A stretch of 64,000 bases of DNA. Origin: Candidatus Nitrotoga sp. LAW. Its GTDB lineage: Bacteria; Pseudomonadota; Gammaproteobacteria; Burkholderiales; Gallionellaceae. The stretch spans positions 62,001-126,000 of the forward strand of contig QFXI01000018.1 of NCBI GenBank assembly GCA_003402315.1, read 5' to 3'. The position numbers and the translations under genes are program-made. Below, piece by piece: positions 21,233-29,075 of this stretch. The first letter of the stretch is position 1; each line of letters begins with the position of its first letter. The notes under the pieces are model-generated. The model was given only the letters and a program-made list of their open reading frames with translations, had not been told where the DNA came from and made no database searches.

Positions 21233-21545
21233 TCATACCAGCCGTATCCTTCCGGTCAGTAGTTCCTGCATCATGCCTTGCTTAAGGGAGCAAATTTTGT
21301 CGCGTTGTTTGCCCGTGAGGAGCTATTGCATGTATGGCGGCTTATTTGATGTCGCACTTCTTGGCTATGAGCTTGTCCCGTGCTGCAAGCAGGACATCTA
21401 CATCGGACTGGGCGGTGGCGATAGCACGTTGTTCAGATAACTCAGGGAGCGGCAAGATAAATACCCGGTTTTAATTTTCCGGGTTGGTCATGCTCGGTAT
21501 CGCACCCGGACTGTATTTGGATATAGCAGGGCAATCCATGATATG
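21233..21545 (-). pseudogene. HsdS (type I specificity subunit) C-terminal remnant
   Basis: The minus strand shows GAIPSMTNPEN, then ILPLPELSEQRAIATAQSDV and DVLLAARDKLIAKKCDIK, with a stop directly after. In another frame it ends KQGMMQELLTGRIRLV-stop at 21233. This is the conserved distal repeat of HsdS (LPxLxEQRAIA...AKKxDIK...MxQLLTGxxRL) with at least two stops and a frameshift. The recognition domains are absent, so no DNA specificity can be read. Confidence 0.75.
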
Positions 21546-21554
21546 TGAATATAA

Positions 21555-21563
21555 TTAGACGTT
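21555..21563. repeat. left copy of the probable integrase core site
   Basis: TTAGACGTT matches 30475-30483. Read on the minus strand with the bases beside it, it spells R-F-N-V-stop, the same last residues as YchF. The three mismatches in 16 bases fall on third codon positions for R and F, plus the codon before. Confidence 0.5.
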
Positions 21564-21625
21564 AAACCGCCATTGTCCGCTGCAAGCCCAATCACATATA
21601 GGTTGCGCGCATAGGCAAGTCATTT

Positions 21626-21650
21626 CATACCCGCTTTTATACCCGCTTTT
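21626..21650. repeat. left 25-bp repeat of the island (arm-type site)
   Basis: Two ACCCGCTTTT units in tandem after CAT. It is identical over 25 bases and in the same orientation as 30336-30360. It lies about 60 bases inside the left core copy. The rest of 21651-21870 shows no gene. Confidence 0.75.
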
Positions 21651-21871
21651 TTCAGAGTGAAGCACTCCACTATTGAATATCCTTGCTCAAGTGTGCAATG
21701 CACGATGGGATTCATATTGTTTCCCTTAAGCCGCACTAATATTCAATGCGTGTAGTCTTTTAATTATGCCCCATTCATTCTTTTAAAGACCGAGAGCGTT
21801 GATATCTGCTGTTTCGCTATAGCCGCCACTGAAACGCTTTCATGGGGGTGTTTTTCCAAATGCTCGCCCGT

Positions 21872-21970
21872 GCGCACGAGCGGGAGAAACTCCGTAAGTT
21901 ATTTAATAGAAAGTTAACGTACGGTTTACAATTGGAAAGGGACAAGAATCTGCTTCCCCTATCCCGGATA
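21872..21970. repeat. diverged direct repeat, copy A
   Basis: About 100 bases similar to 23631-23740, including 16 identical bases (TCCGTAAGTTATTTAA) and the pattern TGCTC-TCCCTATC. It lies between the left island end and the 294-aa exported protein gene. Function unknown; it may be an old element end. Confidence 0.5.
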
Positions 21971-22115
21971 TTCCGCAGCAATTTATTCACTGGATGATAG
22001 AGGAGACCGTGAGCGCAGTGGCGCGGCAGGCGGCACCATGAAGATAATGGCGATAAATACAGGCAGTAGGCCTTATCGATAAAATAAAAACTAACTCAAT
22101 TACATCAGGGGTATC

Positions 22116-23000
22116 ATGAAAAAAATAGTATTAGTCGCCGCTTTAAGCGCACTAATTTCCCCTAGTTTTGCGCAAGGGTCGCTTGAAAATCCTGTTGCTG
22201 GTAGCACTGAATCAGGTATCGGCGTTATTTCAGGATGGCATTGCACAGCAAGCAATATTACCGTGACAATTGATGGAGCAAGCCTTGGAAAGGCGGGCAG
22301 CGGGACTAGCAGAGGCGATACAGCAGATATCTGTGGGCGATCAAATACCGGCTATTCACTTCTTTACAACTACAATGATCTTCCCTCTGGGAGTCATAAT
22401 TTAGGCCTATACGCTGACGGCGAACTGCTCGAAACAAGACAGTTCAATACAACCCAATCAGCTGGAGCGCCTTTCGTCACTGGCATATCCAAAACCGCTA
22501 CCGTTGCAGACTTCCCGACTTCTGGCAGGATGGCAACTTTACTATGGAGTCAAGCCAAGCAGAGTTTTGTTGTTGTTGGGCTAAGTCCTGCGCCATCTAC
22601 TGCCCCAGCACCTCCTCCGGGAGTATTGACGGATAAAGAAAGAAGCCTGGAGATGGTTGGCACGTGGACATTTTATACAGCAGACAAGCAAACTTTATTG
22701 GCTAGTTACAGCATTAATGGCTCAGGCATTAGAGAAAGCAGCGAGTACGGCTGGTATCTCATGGGTAAAAATATTTATCCTTATGCGGGCTTTCCTCTCT
22801 CTTCTGTAGGCACAGCGGTGCAGGCGGGCTACAACCCTGCTGCGTCTCAGTATTACATTATTGATGCATCTGCTGAAAAAGGATTTATATGGGGATTTCT
22901 GTTTGACTCGGAAGGCGTTGAGTCTTGCTATTACCGCTATGCAATAGGAGCTGATAGAGGCTCGTGCATTCCTTTTTGGGGTCGGTCAGGAGGCGTGTAA
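22116..23000 (+). CDS. exported protein of unknown function
   Basis: 294 aa with a clear Sec signal (MKKIVLVAALSALISPSFA, cleavage before QG). Residues 20-110 form a beta-rich domain with the pattern SLENPVAGSTESGIGVISGW, two cysteines (GWHC, ADIC) and LPSGSHNLGLYADG. I have seen this pattern at the start of other exported proteins of betaproteobacteria. A short Pro-rich linker (SPAPSTAPAPPPG) near 163 leads to a C-terminal domain with a possible disulfide (ESCYYRYAIGADRGSC). It is the only plus-strand gene in the island and sits at its left end, where cargo would be expected. No enzymatic motif was recognised. Confidence 0.75.
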   Translation: MKKIVLVAALSALISPSFAQGSLENPVAGSTESGIGVISGWHCTASNITVTIDGASLGKAGSGTSRGDTADICGRSNTGYSLLYNYNDLPSGSHNLGLYADGELLETRQFNTTQSAGAPFVTGISKTATVADFPTSGRMATLLWSQAKQSFVVVGLSPAPSTAPAPPPGVLTDKERSLEMVGTWTFYTADKQTLLASYSINGSGIRESSEYGWYLMGKNIYPYAGFPLSSVGTAVQAGYNPAASQYYIIDASAEKGFIWGFLFDSEGVESCYYRYAIGADRGSCIPFWGRSGGV

Positions 23001-23262
23001 ACCTTTCACTAGGTACCGTTTGTGCGCTATTAGCTGGTTGTAGCTGAGCGGTTACTGACCATTTGCTGATTTTTGCTAACTATTTGCTGATTTTTTTGAT
23101 TTCACATGCCTGCTTAATGGGCTGGAAGCCCCGGTATGATTGGCTTTATGGCTTATTGATTTACCAGCATTTGAATTTCATTTTAAAAGGGGAAAAAAAT
23201 CTGCGCGTGGGAGGCATGCGGTCTAGGTTCTAGCAATATCACAGGGATTTTCCCGCCCCTTC

Positions 23263-23386
23263 CTATTTCACTCTACAGTACATGGAATACACCCGCTTCA
23301 ACCCATCCCGCTGCTCACACAATAACGCAGCCATTGCCCGCAGCACTGCCCTTTCCCCGCCCTTTTATGCGTTGCGTGAGGCGGCG
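23263..23386 (-). pseudogene. degraded second copy of the 69-aa island gene
   Basis: The minus strand reads ASRNA-stop-KGGERAVLRAMAALLCEQR, matching ASRNAYKGGERSLLLSMSRLLREQR of the intact gene at 25282-25491, with TAT changed to TAA. The first half of the gene is missing. It points to a second, decayed copy of part of the element. Confidence 0.65.
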
Positions 23387-23630
23387 TCTACCGAATACAC
23401 AGCGTTAACCAGCATGAATGCTTGATGCATGCAGTGCGTACTTGACCTGTTGCCCCCAGAGTTGCCCCTTGGGTTTGCCTGCCGCTCAAGTTGTGCTAAC
23501 GGGTTTACATGGCTTATTCACAACTCGATCGAACTGCAGCTTACAACTACTCTACTGGCGCGGTTGCTCAGCAAGCAGCGCAATTCATTGCTTGCATTAG
23601 ATTTCCTTGCTAATAGAAATTATGCTCTCG

Positions 23631-23740
23631 CGCGCACGTACGGGTGAACAAATTCCGTAAGTTATTTAACGGTAAGTGTACCTACGGTTAACTGATAGTA
23701 ACGGGCAAGGAATTTGCTCTCCCTATCACAAAAGGAAGAA
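23631..23740. repeat. diverged direct repeat, copy B
   Basis: Partner of 21872-21970 in the same orientation, roughly 70 percent alike by eye. It lies just beyond the stop of the 297-aa gene. Confidence 0.5.
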
Positions 23741-23816
23741 GGACGTCCGGTTTATCGCACCCTGAACAAATATTTCAAAGCGCTTTCATGAAGCCTATGG
23801 GGGTGGGTGGAAATGA

Positions 23817-24710
23817 CTACAGTGGCAAACGAATCTGCCTAGCAGCTGGAGTATGCTCAATCACTTGCAAGATATTGACTTCTTGACGTAAGATGCTATT
23901 AGCGTCTAAAAAACTCCTGCGGTTAACTAATACACGAAAGATATCATTTTTTCCAAATCTCTCTTCGTCCTTATCTACGCGATTTAAAAAGTCGTGATCC
24001 ACAATGGAAGCATAAAAGCTCCCTGCTCCATCAGAGAATCGCCACTTATTGTCTTCCTTAAAAGCGACCGTGACTAGCTGGAGACTCTCCTCTGTTTGAC
24101 TTTCTGATATCGTTTGCTCAGTTACTTCTGGAACCGCAAACCATTTTGATTCTGTGCGATTAACGGTAACTTCAATCTCACTATCTGTACCGCTAGCAAA
24201 TAAATCAATGCCTTCATGGGAAAGCGGCTCACGAATAACACCATCTAAAGCTTTGCGCGTTTCGATATCCATCAACAATTGCAGGACTTTAAGCTCTATT
24301 TCTAAAGAGTCCTCATCTACATAAATTGTAGCGGTAGATTCAGTCTTAACAACTTTCCTTATCGTTCGGCCCTGCGCCCACTTAATGACGCCTATGAGGC
24401 CTCGCGCCGCGTCCTTACCGGATAACCCTAGCAGTGCGAGCAGGCCGAGCGCAGCTATTACTTCGCGGCTGTTGAACATATCAACCACGCTTCTACCCCA
24501 GCCCTGCAAGAAGCTAAAATCAATTGCAAAGCAACCAGTTTTAAATGATCCTTTGACGCTAACAGATACTCTCGAATCTGGGCCGTTCAGCACACGATTA
24601 GCATTGTCCAGTAGATCACCCATCGCATGAAGTGCGGGCGCTAGTTGCCGCACCTCCATTTCATGGTTAACCAGCGCTGGGCCGTCATACGTGATTCGAA
24701 GTGTACTCAT
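23817..24710 (-). CDS. uncharacterised island protein, 297 aa
   Basis: 297 aa from ATG 24710 (MSTLRITYDGPALVNHEM). The N-terminal 80 residues look like a small beta-rich domain. A hydrophobic helix follows at about 83-97 (EVIAALGLLALLGLSG) with no signal peptide, and an acidic mixed C-terminus ends RQIRLPL. I do not recognise a family with certainty. Proteins of this shape sit in phage-like islands beside DUF2513 genes, as here (70 bases apart, same strand). The two may form one functional pair, for example a defence or regulation module, but nothing in the sequence proves it. Confidence 0.65.
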   Translation of the reverse strand: MSTLRITYDGPALVNHEMEVRQLAPALHAMGDLLDNANRVLNGPDSRVSVSVKGSFKTGCFAIDFSFLQGWGRSVVDMFNSREVIAALGLLALLGLSGKDAARGLIGVIKWAQGRTIRKVVKTESTATIYVDEDSLEIELKVLQLLMDIETRKALDGVIREPLSHEGIDLFASGTDSEIEVTVNRTESKWFAVPEVTEQTISESQTEESLQLVTVAFKEDNKWRFSDGAGSFYASIVDHDFLNRVDKDEERFGKNDIFRVLVNRRSFLDANSILRQEVNILQVIEHTPAARQIRLPL

Positions 24711-24778
24711 TTCAATTTATCAGTCAGTTTCCAGTCAGTCAATTATAGGCGCAACCTGCCCAAATTTCAGCGTGTAGG

Positions 24779-25144
24779 TTATGACAATAACTGTGAAACA
24801 ATAGCTTTAGCCGCTGCCTTAATTACATCAATTGAAAGATCGAGTCCTTTTTCTCTCGCTGTTTCCTTGACCTTGTTCCAGACCGTCTCACGTTTAATAC
24901 CATCTAAGAATTCATGACCAGACCAAGTTAAGCTTTTTGCATTACAGATCGCTGGCCCCATTATTGCGTTGTTGCACACGCCTTTCACCATGCCCGCCTC
25001 GATCAGTAGCCGCATGTGATATGCGCCGGTCTCACTATCAATGCCTTCGCTGTTCATGTCGCTTGAATTAAGCGAACTATCCTCCGTAGGCAAGGCTTCT
25101 ACTTTAAGCAGAATTTTCCTTATTACATCCCAATTTCGCTTCAT
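24779..25144 (-). CDS. DUF2513 family protein
   Basis: 121 aa. The start MKRNWDVIRKILLKVE and the block LTWSGHEFLDGIKRETVWNK are the family signature, usually MKRDMDLIRKILLxIE and GHEFLDAxRxxxxWxK. It is likely a small winged-helix-type protein of unknown role, common in prophages and islands. It precedes the 297-aa gene on the same strand. Confidence 0.8.
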   Translation of the reverse strand: MKRNWDVIRKILLKVEALPTEDSSLNSSDMNSEGIDSETGAYHMRLLIEAGMVKGVCNNAIMGPAICNAKSLTWSGHEFLDGIKRETVWNKVKETAREKGLDLSIDVIKAAAKAIVSQLLS

Positions 25145-25281
25145 GAAATCTTTACCTCTTTATCCACGCAAACTAAAAACCTCCTCTATCTGCTTACCCG
25201 CTAACAGAGGAAGCAACCTCAACTACTAAAGAATCCAACAATAATGGAATTACTTAATGCGTACGTCTGTGGCAACGTAAT

Positions 25282-25491
25282 CTAGACAAGTTTCACCGCA
25301 TTCCTTTGTTCACGCAACAACCTGGACATACTAAGGAGTAAAGAACGCTCACCGCCCTTATATGCGTTGCGTGATGCTTTCGCCTTGCCCGCAGCGGTCC
25401 GTGCGCCCGTAGAGTTAGCCCATGGTTGCCATTGCCTTATCTTTAACGATTGCTCCGCCCGTTGCTCTGCTGTCCATTGTCTCGCTGCCAT
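25282..25491 (-). CDS. small conserved island protein, 69 aa
   Basis: 69 aa, basic (MAARQWTAEQRAEQSLKIRQ, WANSTGARTAAGKAKASRNA, YKGGERSLLLSMSRLLREQR). It resembles short proteins found in prophages, function unknown. Its first 77 bases overlap the end of the upstream gene in another frame. That it is real is supported by a second, decayed copy at 23263-23386 that kept the same amino-acid pattern. Confidence 0.7.
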   Translation of the reverse strand: MAARQWTAEQRAEQSLKIRQWQPWANSTGARTAAGKAKASRNAYKGGERSLLLSMSRLLREQRNAVKLV

Positions 25492-26014
25492 TGTTCACCT
25501 CTAATAGTTCGTTTTGCTGATTTATATTTTTCTCCGCGTGCGAAGCGGGGGCGGGTGTGCCGTTGTTCACTTGCTGGTTGCCGCTGCCTTGGTTGATGTT
25601 GGCTTGTTTGGCAAATACCACGGGCGGGTTTTTGATCTTGGCCAGTGTCTCCAACGTCATGCGGCTTTGATTCTGTGCTTTTAGGGCCAGGCGTAAATAC
25701 ATTTCGTACTGTTTCAAATATTCCTGATTAACTGCCCGCCGTGAAAGGTTCATGAAGATGGATTGCAGTGCATGCGCCTGCCCTACCAGCATGGCTTCAC
25801 AGTGCTGTAAATCGCCATTATTAACGCTATCCATATGCGGGCGTAGCTCTTCCATCAGTGCTTGCACATTCTGCTCACCAAAGACTTTTGCATATTCGGC
25901 AACAACCGCCGCCGCGTTCGTGCAAGGCATTAATGCCACCTTTGCTATTTTTTCGGTTTTCGCTTTGTCGGTCTTTACAGGGACTTTCGCTTTTACCTTG
26001 GTTTTAATTGTCAT
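25415..26014 (-). CDS. uncharacterised island protein, 199 aa
   Basis: 199 aa. A lysine-rich start (MTIKTKVKAKVPVKTDKAKT) is followed by a helical core from 35 to 130 (EYAKVFGEQNVQALMEELR, LKQYEMYLRLALKAQNQSR). Near 140 is an Asn/Gln-rich tail (KQANINQGSGNQQVNN). The tail pattern recurs in prophage proteins I have seen, with no assigned function. It starts about 85 bases beyond the palindromic repeat array, so those repeats may lie in its promoter region. It overlaps the 69-aa gene by 77 bases. Confidence 0.7.
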   Translation of the reverse strand: MTIKTKVKAKVPVKTDKAKTEKIAKVALMPCTNAAAVVAEYAKVFGEQNVQALMEELRPHMDSVNNGDLQHCEAMLVGQAHALQSIFMNLSRRAVNQEYLKQYEMYLRLALKAQNQSRMTLETLAKIKNPPVVFAKQANINQGSGNQQVNNGTPAPASHAEKNINQQNELLEVNNGSETMDSRATGGAIVKDKAMATMG

Positions 26015-26098
26015 ATTTCAATCTTTCTCAATTTGGTTCGTTACTGCTAACCCCATACTTAACAAGATGCAAGGGATAGATGGTAATTCTATAGAGCA

Positions 26099-26232
26099 CT
26101 ACGCCAAACGTAGTAGAGAGACTTGAAAAACTGTCCGCATAGCTACGCCTGCCGTAGCAGTGAAGATGCTTTTCTGGTTTCCTTACTACGGCTGCCGTAG
26201 CTATCCTGTGTGCTTGACTACGCCTGCCGTAT
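26099..26232. repeat. four palindromic CTACG-N5-CGTAG repeats (possible iterons or operators)
   Basis: Copies: CTACGCCAAACGTAG at 26099, CTACGCCTGCCGTAG at 26143, CTACGGCTGCCGTAG at 26186 and CTACGCCTGCCGTAT at 26218. Start-to-start distances are 44, 43 and 32. The last copy lies in the final codons of the winged-helix gene and the other three before the start of the 199-aa gene on the same strand. This is the arrangement expected of binding sites for an element-encoded protein. Confidence 0.75.
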
Positions 26233-26677
26233 TAAGCGATGTATTTTCTCTGCCACTTGAAACCATCACCGGCGGGCGATCTTTCAGTTTGTATGCGCCG
26301 CGTGGAAAAGACTGTGGTGAAATATCCAGCTTTCCTTTGCAGACATCCAGCGCATACCACGTCAAAGCGAACAGGCTGCATTTGTTTGGTCGTGCCCCTT
26401 TCCGTGTTTCCACGATCAAGCCAACTTCCAATAAATGTCGCTTGGCCTTGCCCAGTGTTTCTTCTGACTTCCAGCCGCGTGGCTGCATCAGCTTCCATGC
26501 CGCGCACATATCGCCATTGTTGTCGCCGCGATACTGAGCGGCCAAGTCCCACAGCAACATGCGCGCATGAGCATTCAAGCCAAGGTACGCCGCACCATTC
26601 AACACACAATGAGGAACACCGATATGACTTTCACCATCGCGTTTATCTTTCGCGTTTTTGTATCGGTTTTTAGCCAT
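26201..26677 (-). CDS. winged-helix, replication-initiator-like island protein
   Basis: 158 aa. It contains a helix-turn-helix/winged-helix core (LNAHARMLLWDLAAQYRGDN, WKSEETLGKAKRHLLEVGL, IVETRKGARPNKCSLFALTW). The order of elements is like that of small replication or partition proteins of plasmids and satellites, but no family could be named. It overlaps the KilA-N gene by 8 bases, and its own 3' end runs into the palindromic repeat array. Binding those repeats is the natural hypothesis. Confidence 0.65.
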   Translation of the reverse strand: MAKNRYKNAKDKRDGESHIGVPHCVLNGAAYLGLNAHARMLLWDLAAQYRGDNNGDMCAAWKLMQPRGWKSEETLGKAKRHLLEVGLIVETRKGARPNKCSLFALTWYALDVCKGKLDISPQSFPRGAYKLKDRPPVMVSSGRENTSLNTAGVVKHTG

Positions 26678-27431
26678 TGCTTGACTGTCCGCCTATCACA
26701 TCAGGACTCGGCCCAGGCTCTAGGGCTGGCTTGCCGAGTGCAAAAGGCGCAACCTCAGCCCAAGGCAAGTCAATCGATTGCAGGCGGCTTGTGGTTGCTC
26801 TATTGCGGTGCTCGTTGGCGAATTGCTCAAGCTTTTCCTTCCGGTCCTCATAGCTTGTGCCACAGCCAATCAACACCGTGTCCATGTTCTCCAGCTTAGC
26901 GAGTAAATCCAGATCGTCGGCACTAAGCCCGTTCCGATCAATCTTCACGAATTTGCCAGTCAAAGCCCAATTAATCATTAGTGCTTCGTTGCTGAAATGG
27001 TGTGGGGCGCACGTCTTGCCCGACCGCTGGCGCGTCAATTGCAGAACTTGCCCCAACACCTTGAAGCTGGCGCTGGTTTCATGGCGAGACTTCTTCCAGT
27101 CATAGTGAATATGCTGACCGGACAAAATTTGGAAAATCTGGTCGTCGCACCAAACGCCGAACCGGACATCCAGCCATCTGGCAAAAGCAACCGCCAACCG
27201 GGGATGCATCCATGTTCCACCGTACCGTCCGCGTCGCGTTTTTAAAAGTGCCACTTTTGGCACCTTTAGAATTTCGAGAAGCGCTGAAAGGTAATCCTGC
27301 GTTTCAATGTTTTCCAGCCAATCGGCTACCCGCCTTTTATATTTATCAGCAACCTCGGTCGCGTTAAACCATCCGTCTTCGGTAAAGGTCAAGGGAACGC
27401 CGTCAAATTCAGCCTTCACTACATCAATCAT
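26670..27431 (-). CDS. KilA-N domain protein
   Basis: 253 aa from ATG 27431, chosen because GGGAGGG lies just upstream; a longer frame would begin at 27470. Residues 1-110 are a KilA-N DNA-binding domain: FTEDGWFNATEVADKY, DWLENIETQDYL, GRYGGTWMHPRLAVAFARWL. The C-terminal half is uncharacterised. KilA-N proteins are typical of phages and islands and bind DNA; the exact job here is unknown. It overlaps the upstream HTH gene by 8 bases, so AlpA, HTH, KilA-N and the winged-helix protein form an operon. Confidence 0.85.
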   Translation of the reverse strand: MIDVVKAEFDGVPLTFTEDGWFNATEVADKYKRRVADWLENIETQDYLSALLEILKVPKVALLKTRRGRYGGTWMHPRLAVAFARWLDVRFGVWCDDQIFQILSGQHIHYDWKKSRHETSASFKVLGQVLQLTRQRSGKTCAPHHFSNEALMINWALTGKFVKIDRNGLSADDLDLLAKLENMDTVLIGCGTSYEDRKEKLEQFANEHRNRATTSRLQSIDLPWAEVAPFALGKPALEPGPSPDVIGGQSSNG

Positions 27432-27774
27432 CGCAACCCTCCCCAGGCAACAGGACATATAGCGCGACACGGTGAACCTTGCCGCACTCGGTTGGGCGTC
27501 CTACGCGAACGGTATCAATTAGATTGCCGCGCTGCTTCAACTCCTGGATGCGCGCCGCCGGGTGCATCACATCCAGCTCGCGCCGTGCCGTTATGGTGTC
27601 CACAGGCGCTACTTTCAGACGTTCAAGCAGGCGCAATCTCTTCGAGTGCGAAGAATCATCCTGTGGTGCTTTCCGGGGTGTTTGGCGGGTGTTAGAATCG
27701 CCCTGCTTGTCATTAACAGCCGCCGCTATGGTTTCCACGCCCCCGGCGGCTTTTTCATTTTCGATTTTGTCCAT
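27424..27774 (-). CDS. small helix-turn-helix island regulator
   Basis: 116 aa from ATG 27774 (GAGGG nine bases upstream; GTG 27789 is also possible). The C-terminal 65 residues form a winged-helix pattern (RLLERLKVAPVDTITARREL, MHPAARIQELKQRGNLI, then a strand ending HRVALYVL). This domain is common in prophage regulators. The N-terminal half is low-complexity and polar. It sits between AlpA and KilA-N in one operon. Confidence 0.7.
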   Translation of the reverse strand: MDKIENEKAAGGVETIAAAVNDKQGDSNTRQTPRKAPQDDSSHSKRLRLLERLKVAPVDTITARRELDVMHPAARIQELKQRGNLIDTVRVGRPTECGKVHRVALYVLLPGEGCDD

Positions 27775-27785
27775 GATCGCCGCCC

Positions 27786-28010
27786 TCACTTTACAGCCTG
27801 TGATGCCGCGATGCGTTCAGCCGCCCAGCGTTCTATGGCCTGCGATTCCCAGACTGTTACATTGTCAGAAATTTTTATTCCACGCGGAAATTTTCCTTGC
27901 TTGATCCAGCTCCAAATTGTCGAACCAGATACTTGGAACTTTTGCTTGATGGAAGGTAGTCGATAGAACTGTGCAGGAAGTGGTACGGTTTGTTGAGTTG
28001 CATTACCCAT
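27786..28010 (-). CDS. AlpA-family transcriptional regulator
   Basis: 74 aa. The pattern YRLPSIKQKFQVSGSTIWSW, then IKQGKFPRGIKISDNVTVW, then IERWAAERI is that of AlpA/excisionase-type MerR-like proteins. In P4-type islands AlpA activates the integrase gene and helps excision. Here it lies upstream of the replication-type genes and downstream of int, as usual. Confidence 0.9.
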   Translation of the reverse strand: MGNATQQTVPLPAQFYRLPSIKQKFQVSGSTIWSWIKQGKFPRGIKISDNVTVWESQAIERWAAERIAASQAVK

Positions 28011-28162
28011 GTTTGTTTTCCTTTATTCTGGAATACACAAGGCGGGATTGCCTTGCATGGGTAAAGCATTATATGCACGAAAAACTATATGTCACGGCAC
28101 GATAGGACGTTAAATTCATTCCGGAAGATTTCTGATCGTGCCTTAGTCCGGAAGGGTTTTCT

Positions 28163-28981
28163 TCAAGAATTATTCCATTGTGTTTTCTCAGATTCCGCTT
28201 GTGCCATCAGTGCGTTTACAACTTCAGGCGAAAAAAGAGTTTTGCTTTTCTTCTTGGTTACTTTTTGAATCCGCGCAGCAAGCTCAACATCAAACTCATC
28301 CGGAAATAACGCCCTTCCCAACATGAGCAAAGGAATAGTTGCATTTTCTGAAGCAGCAATGGTCGTTAAATCCCAATACGCAAATACACGGGATGTATGC
28401 CAATCTTCAAAATCAGCCTTGGAAAACTGCCGCTTTACAATATCTTGTGTATCGCCCCTAGTCTCGAGTAGCCAGTCCTTAAATTCCATAAGTAGTTGCT
28501 CATTACTCGCATGAAGGTTGATCTCTAGGTAGGCTGCATTTTCATGGTTATAATTTAAATTGGCGATTGGATGAGTGTATGGACTACGAATTCTCCATCG
28601 TTCCTTAGTGCAAGTGGAAAGGTCTAGAAGAGAAAAATCATGTTCGATTTTTTCTTTATTATTCGCGTCCAAAAAGAAACTATATGCTGTAATTTGGCTA
28701 AGATTCGTTACCGCAAATCTGGTTTTTTTATAGGTGCTAGGATTATCTTCATATAACTTTTTCAATTCCTCTGAATAACAATATGACTTTCCTCTTATGC
28801 TTAGTCCATTATTTTTAATATGTTCAACAATCTGTTTGTCTAATTCACTTAGTTCCCCACCTGCAATGTTAGAGCCGCACCGCATAATTAGTTCGTTAGC
28901 CCAATCCAATGAAGAATAATTGGCACAATGATCATAATTATCTAATTTGAACCATGACGGAATTGATTTCCAAACGTCCAC
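28163..28981 (-). CDS. uncharacterised island protein, 272 aa
   Basis: 272 aa (MDVWKSIPSWFKLDNYDHCA at the start, ending EKTQWNNS). It has no signal peptide and no membrane helix. The start PSWFKLDNYD resembles the DUF6387 group of prophage/island proteins, which I cannot confirm. AT-rich relative to the flanking housekeeping genes, which fits recent transfer. It stands between int and alpA, a frequent place for accessory genes in such islands. Confidence 0.6.
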   Translation of the reverse strand: MDVWKSIPSWFKLDNYDHCANYSSLDWANELIMRCGSNIAGGELSELDKQIVEHIKNNGLSIRGKSYCYSEELKKLYEDNPSTYKKTRFAVTNLSQITAYSFFLDANNKEKIEHDFSLLDLSTCTKERWRIRSPYTHPIANLNYNHENAAYLEINLHASNEQLLMEFKDWLLETRGDTQDIVKRQFSKADFEDWHTSRVFAYWDLTTIAASENATIPLLMLGRALFPDEFDVELAARIQKVTKKKSKTLFSPEVVNALMAQAESEKTQWNNS

Positions 28982-29003
28982 AGCACCCCCTGTCGTGATT
29001 CCC

Positions 29004-29065
29004 TAAAATAAAACCCACGCCAGCGGATAAGGGTGTCCGTTTTCGCCCCGTCGGGCTAGGCGTGG
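29004..29065 (-). terminator. probable terminator behind the integrase gene
   Basis: On the minus strand, CCACGCC and GGCGTGG enclose about 37 bases (with an inner GCCCGACGGGGC hairpin), followed by TTTTATTTT. It begins about 10 bases after the integrase stop. Confidence 0.55.
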
Positions 29066-29075
29066 ATAACTCGAA

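Larger units (their letters stand above)
23001..23816. other. 816-base stretch with repeats and gene remnants
   Basis: It holds a tandem ATTTGCTGATTTTT pair (near 23061 and 23083), a degraded copy of the small island gene (23263-23386) and repeat copy B (23631-23740). No intact gene was recognised. Confidence 0.5.

Noticed and set aside
23061..23097. Tandem ATTTGCTGATTTTT pair
   Set aside because: Two copies only, in AT-rich sequence; too little to support a function.
26099..26232. CRISPR array
   Set aside because: Repeats are 15-bp palindromes, too short and too diverse, with unequal spacing and one inside a coding region; no cas genes are present.
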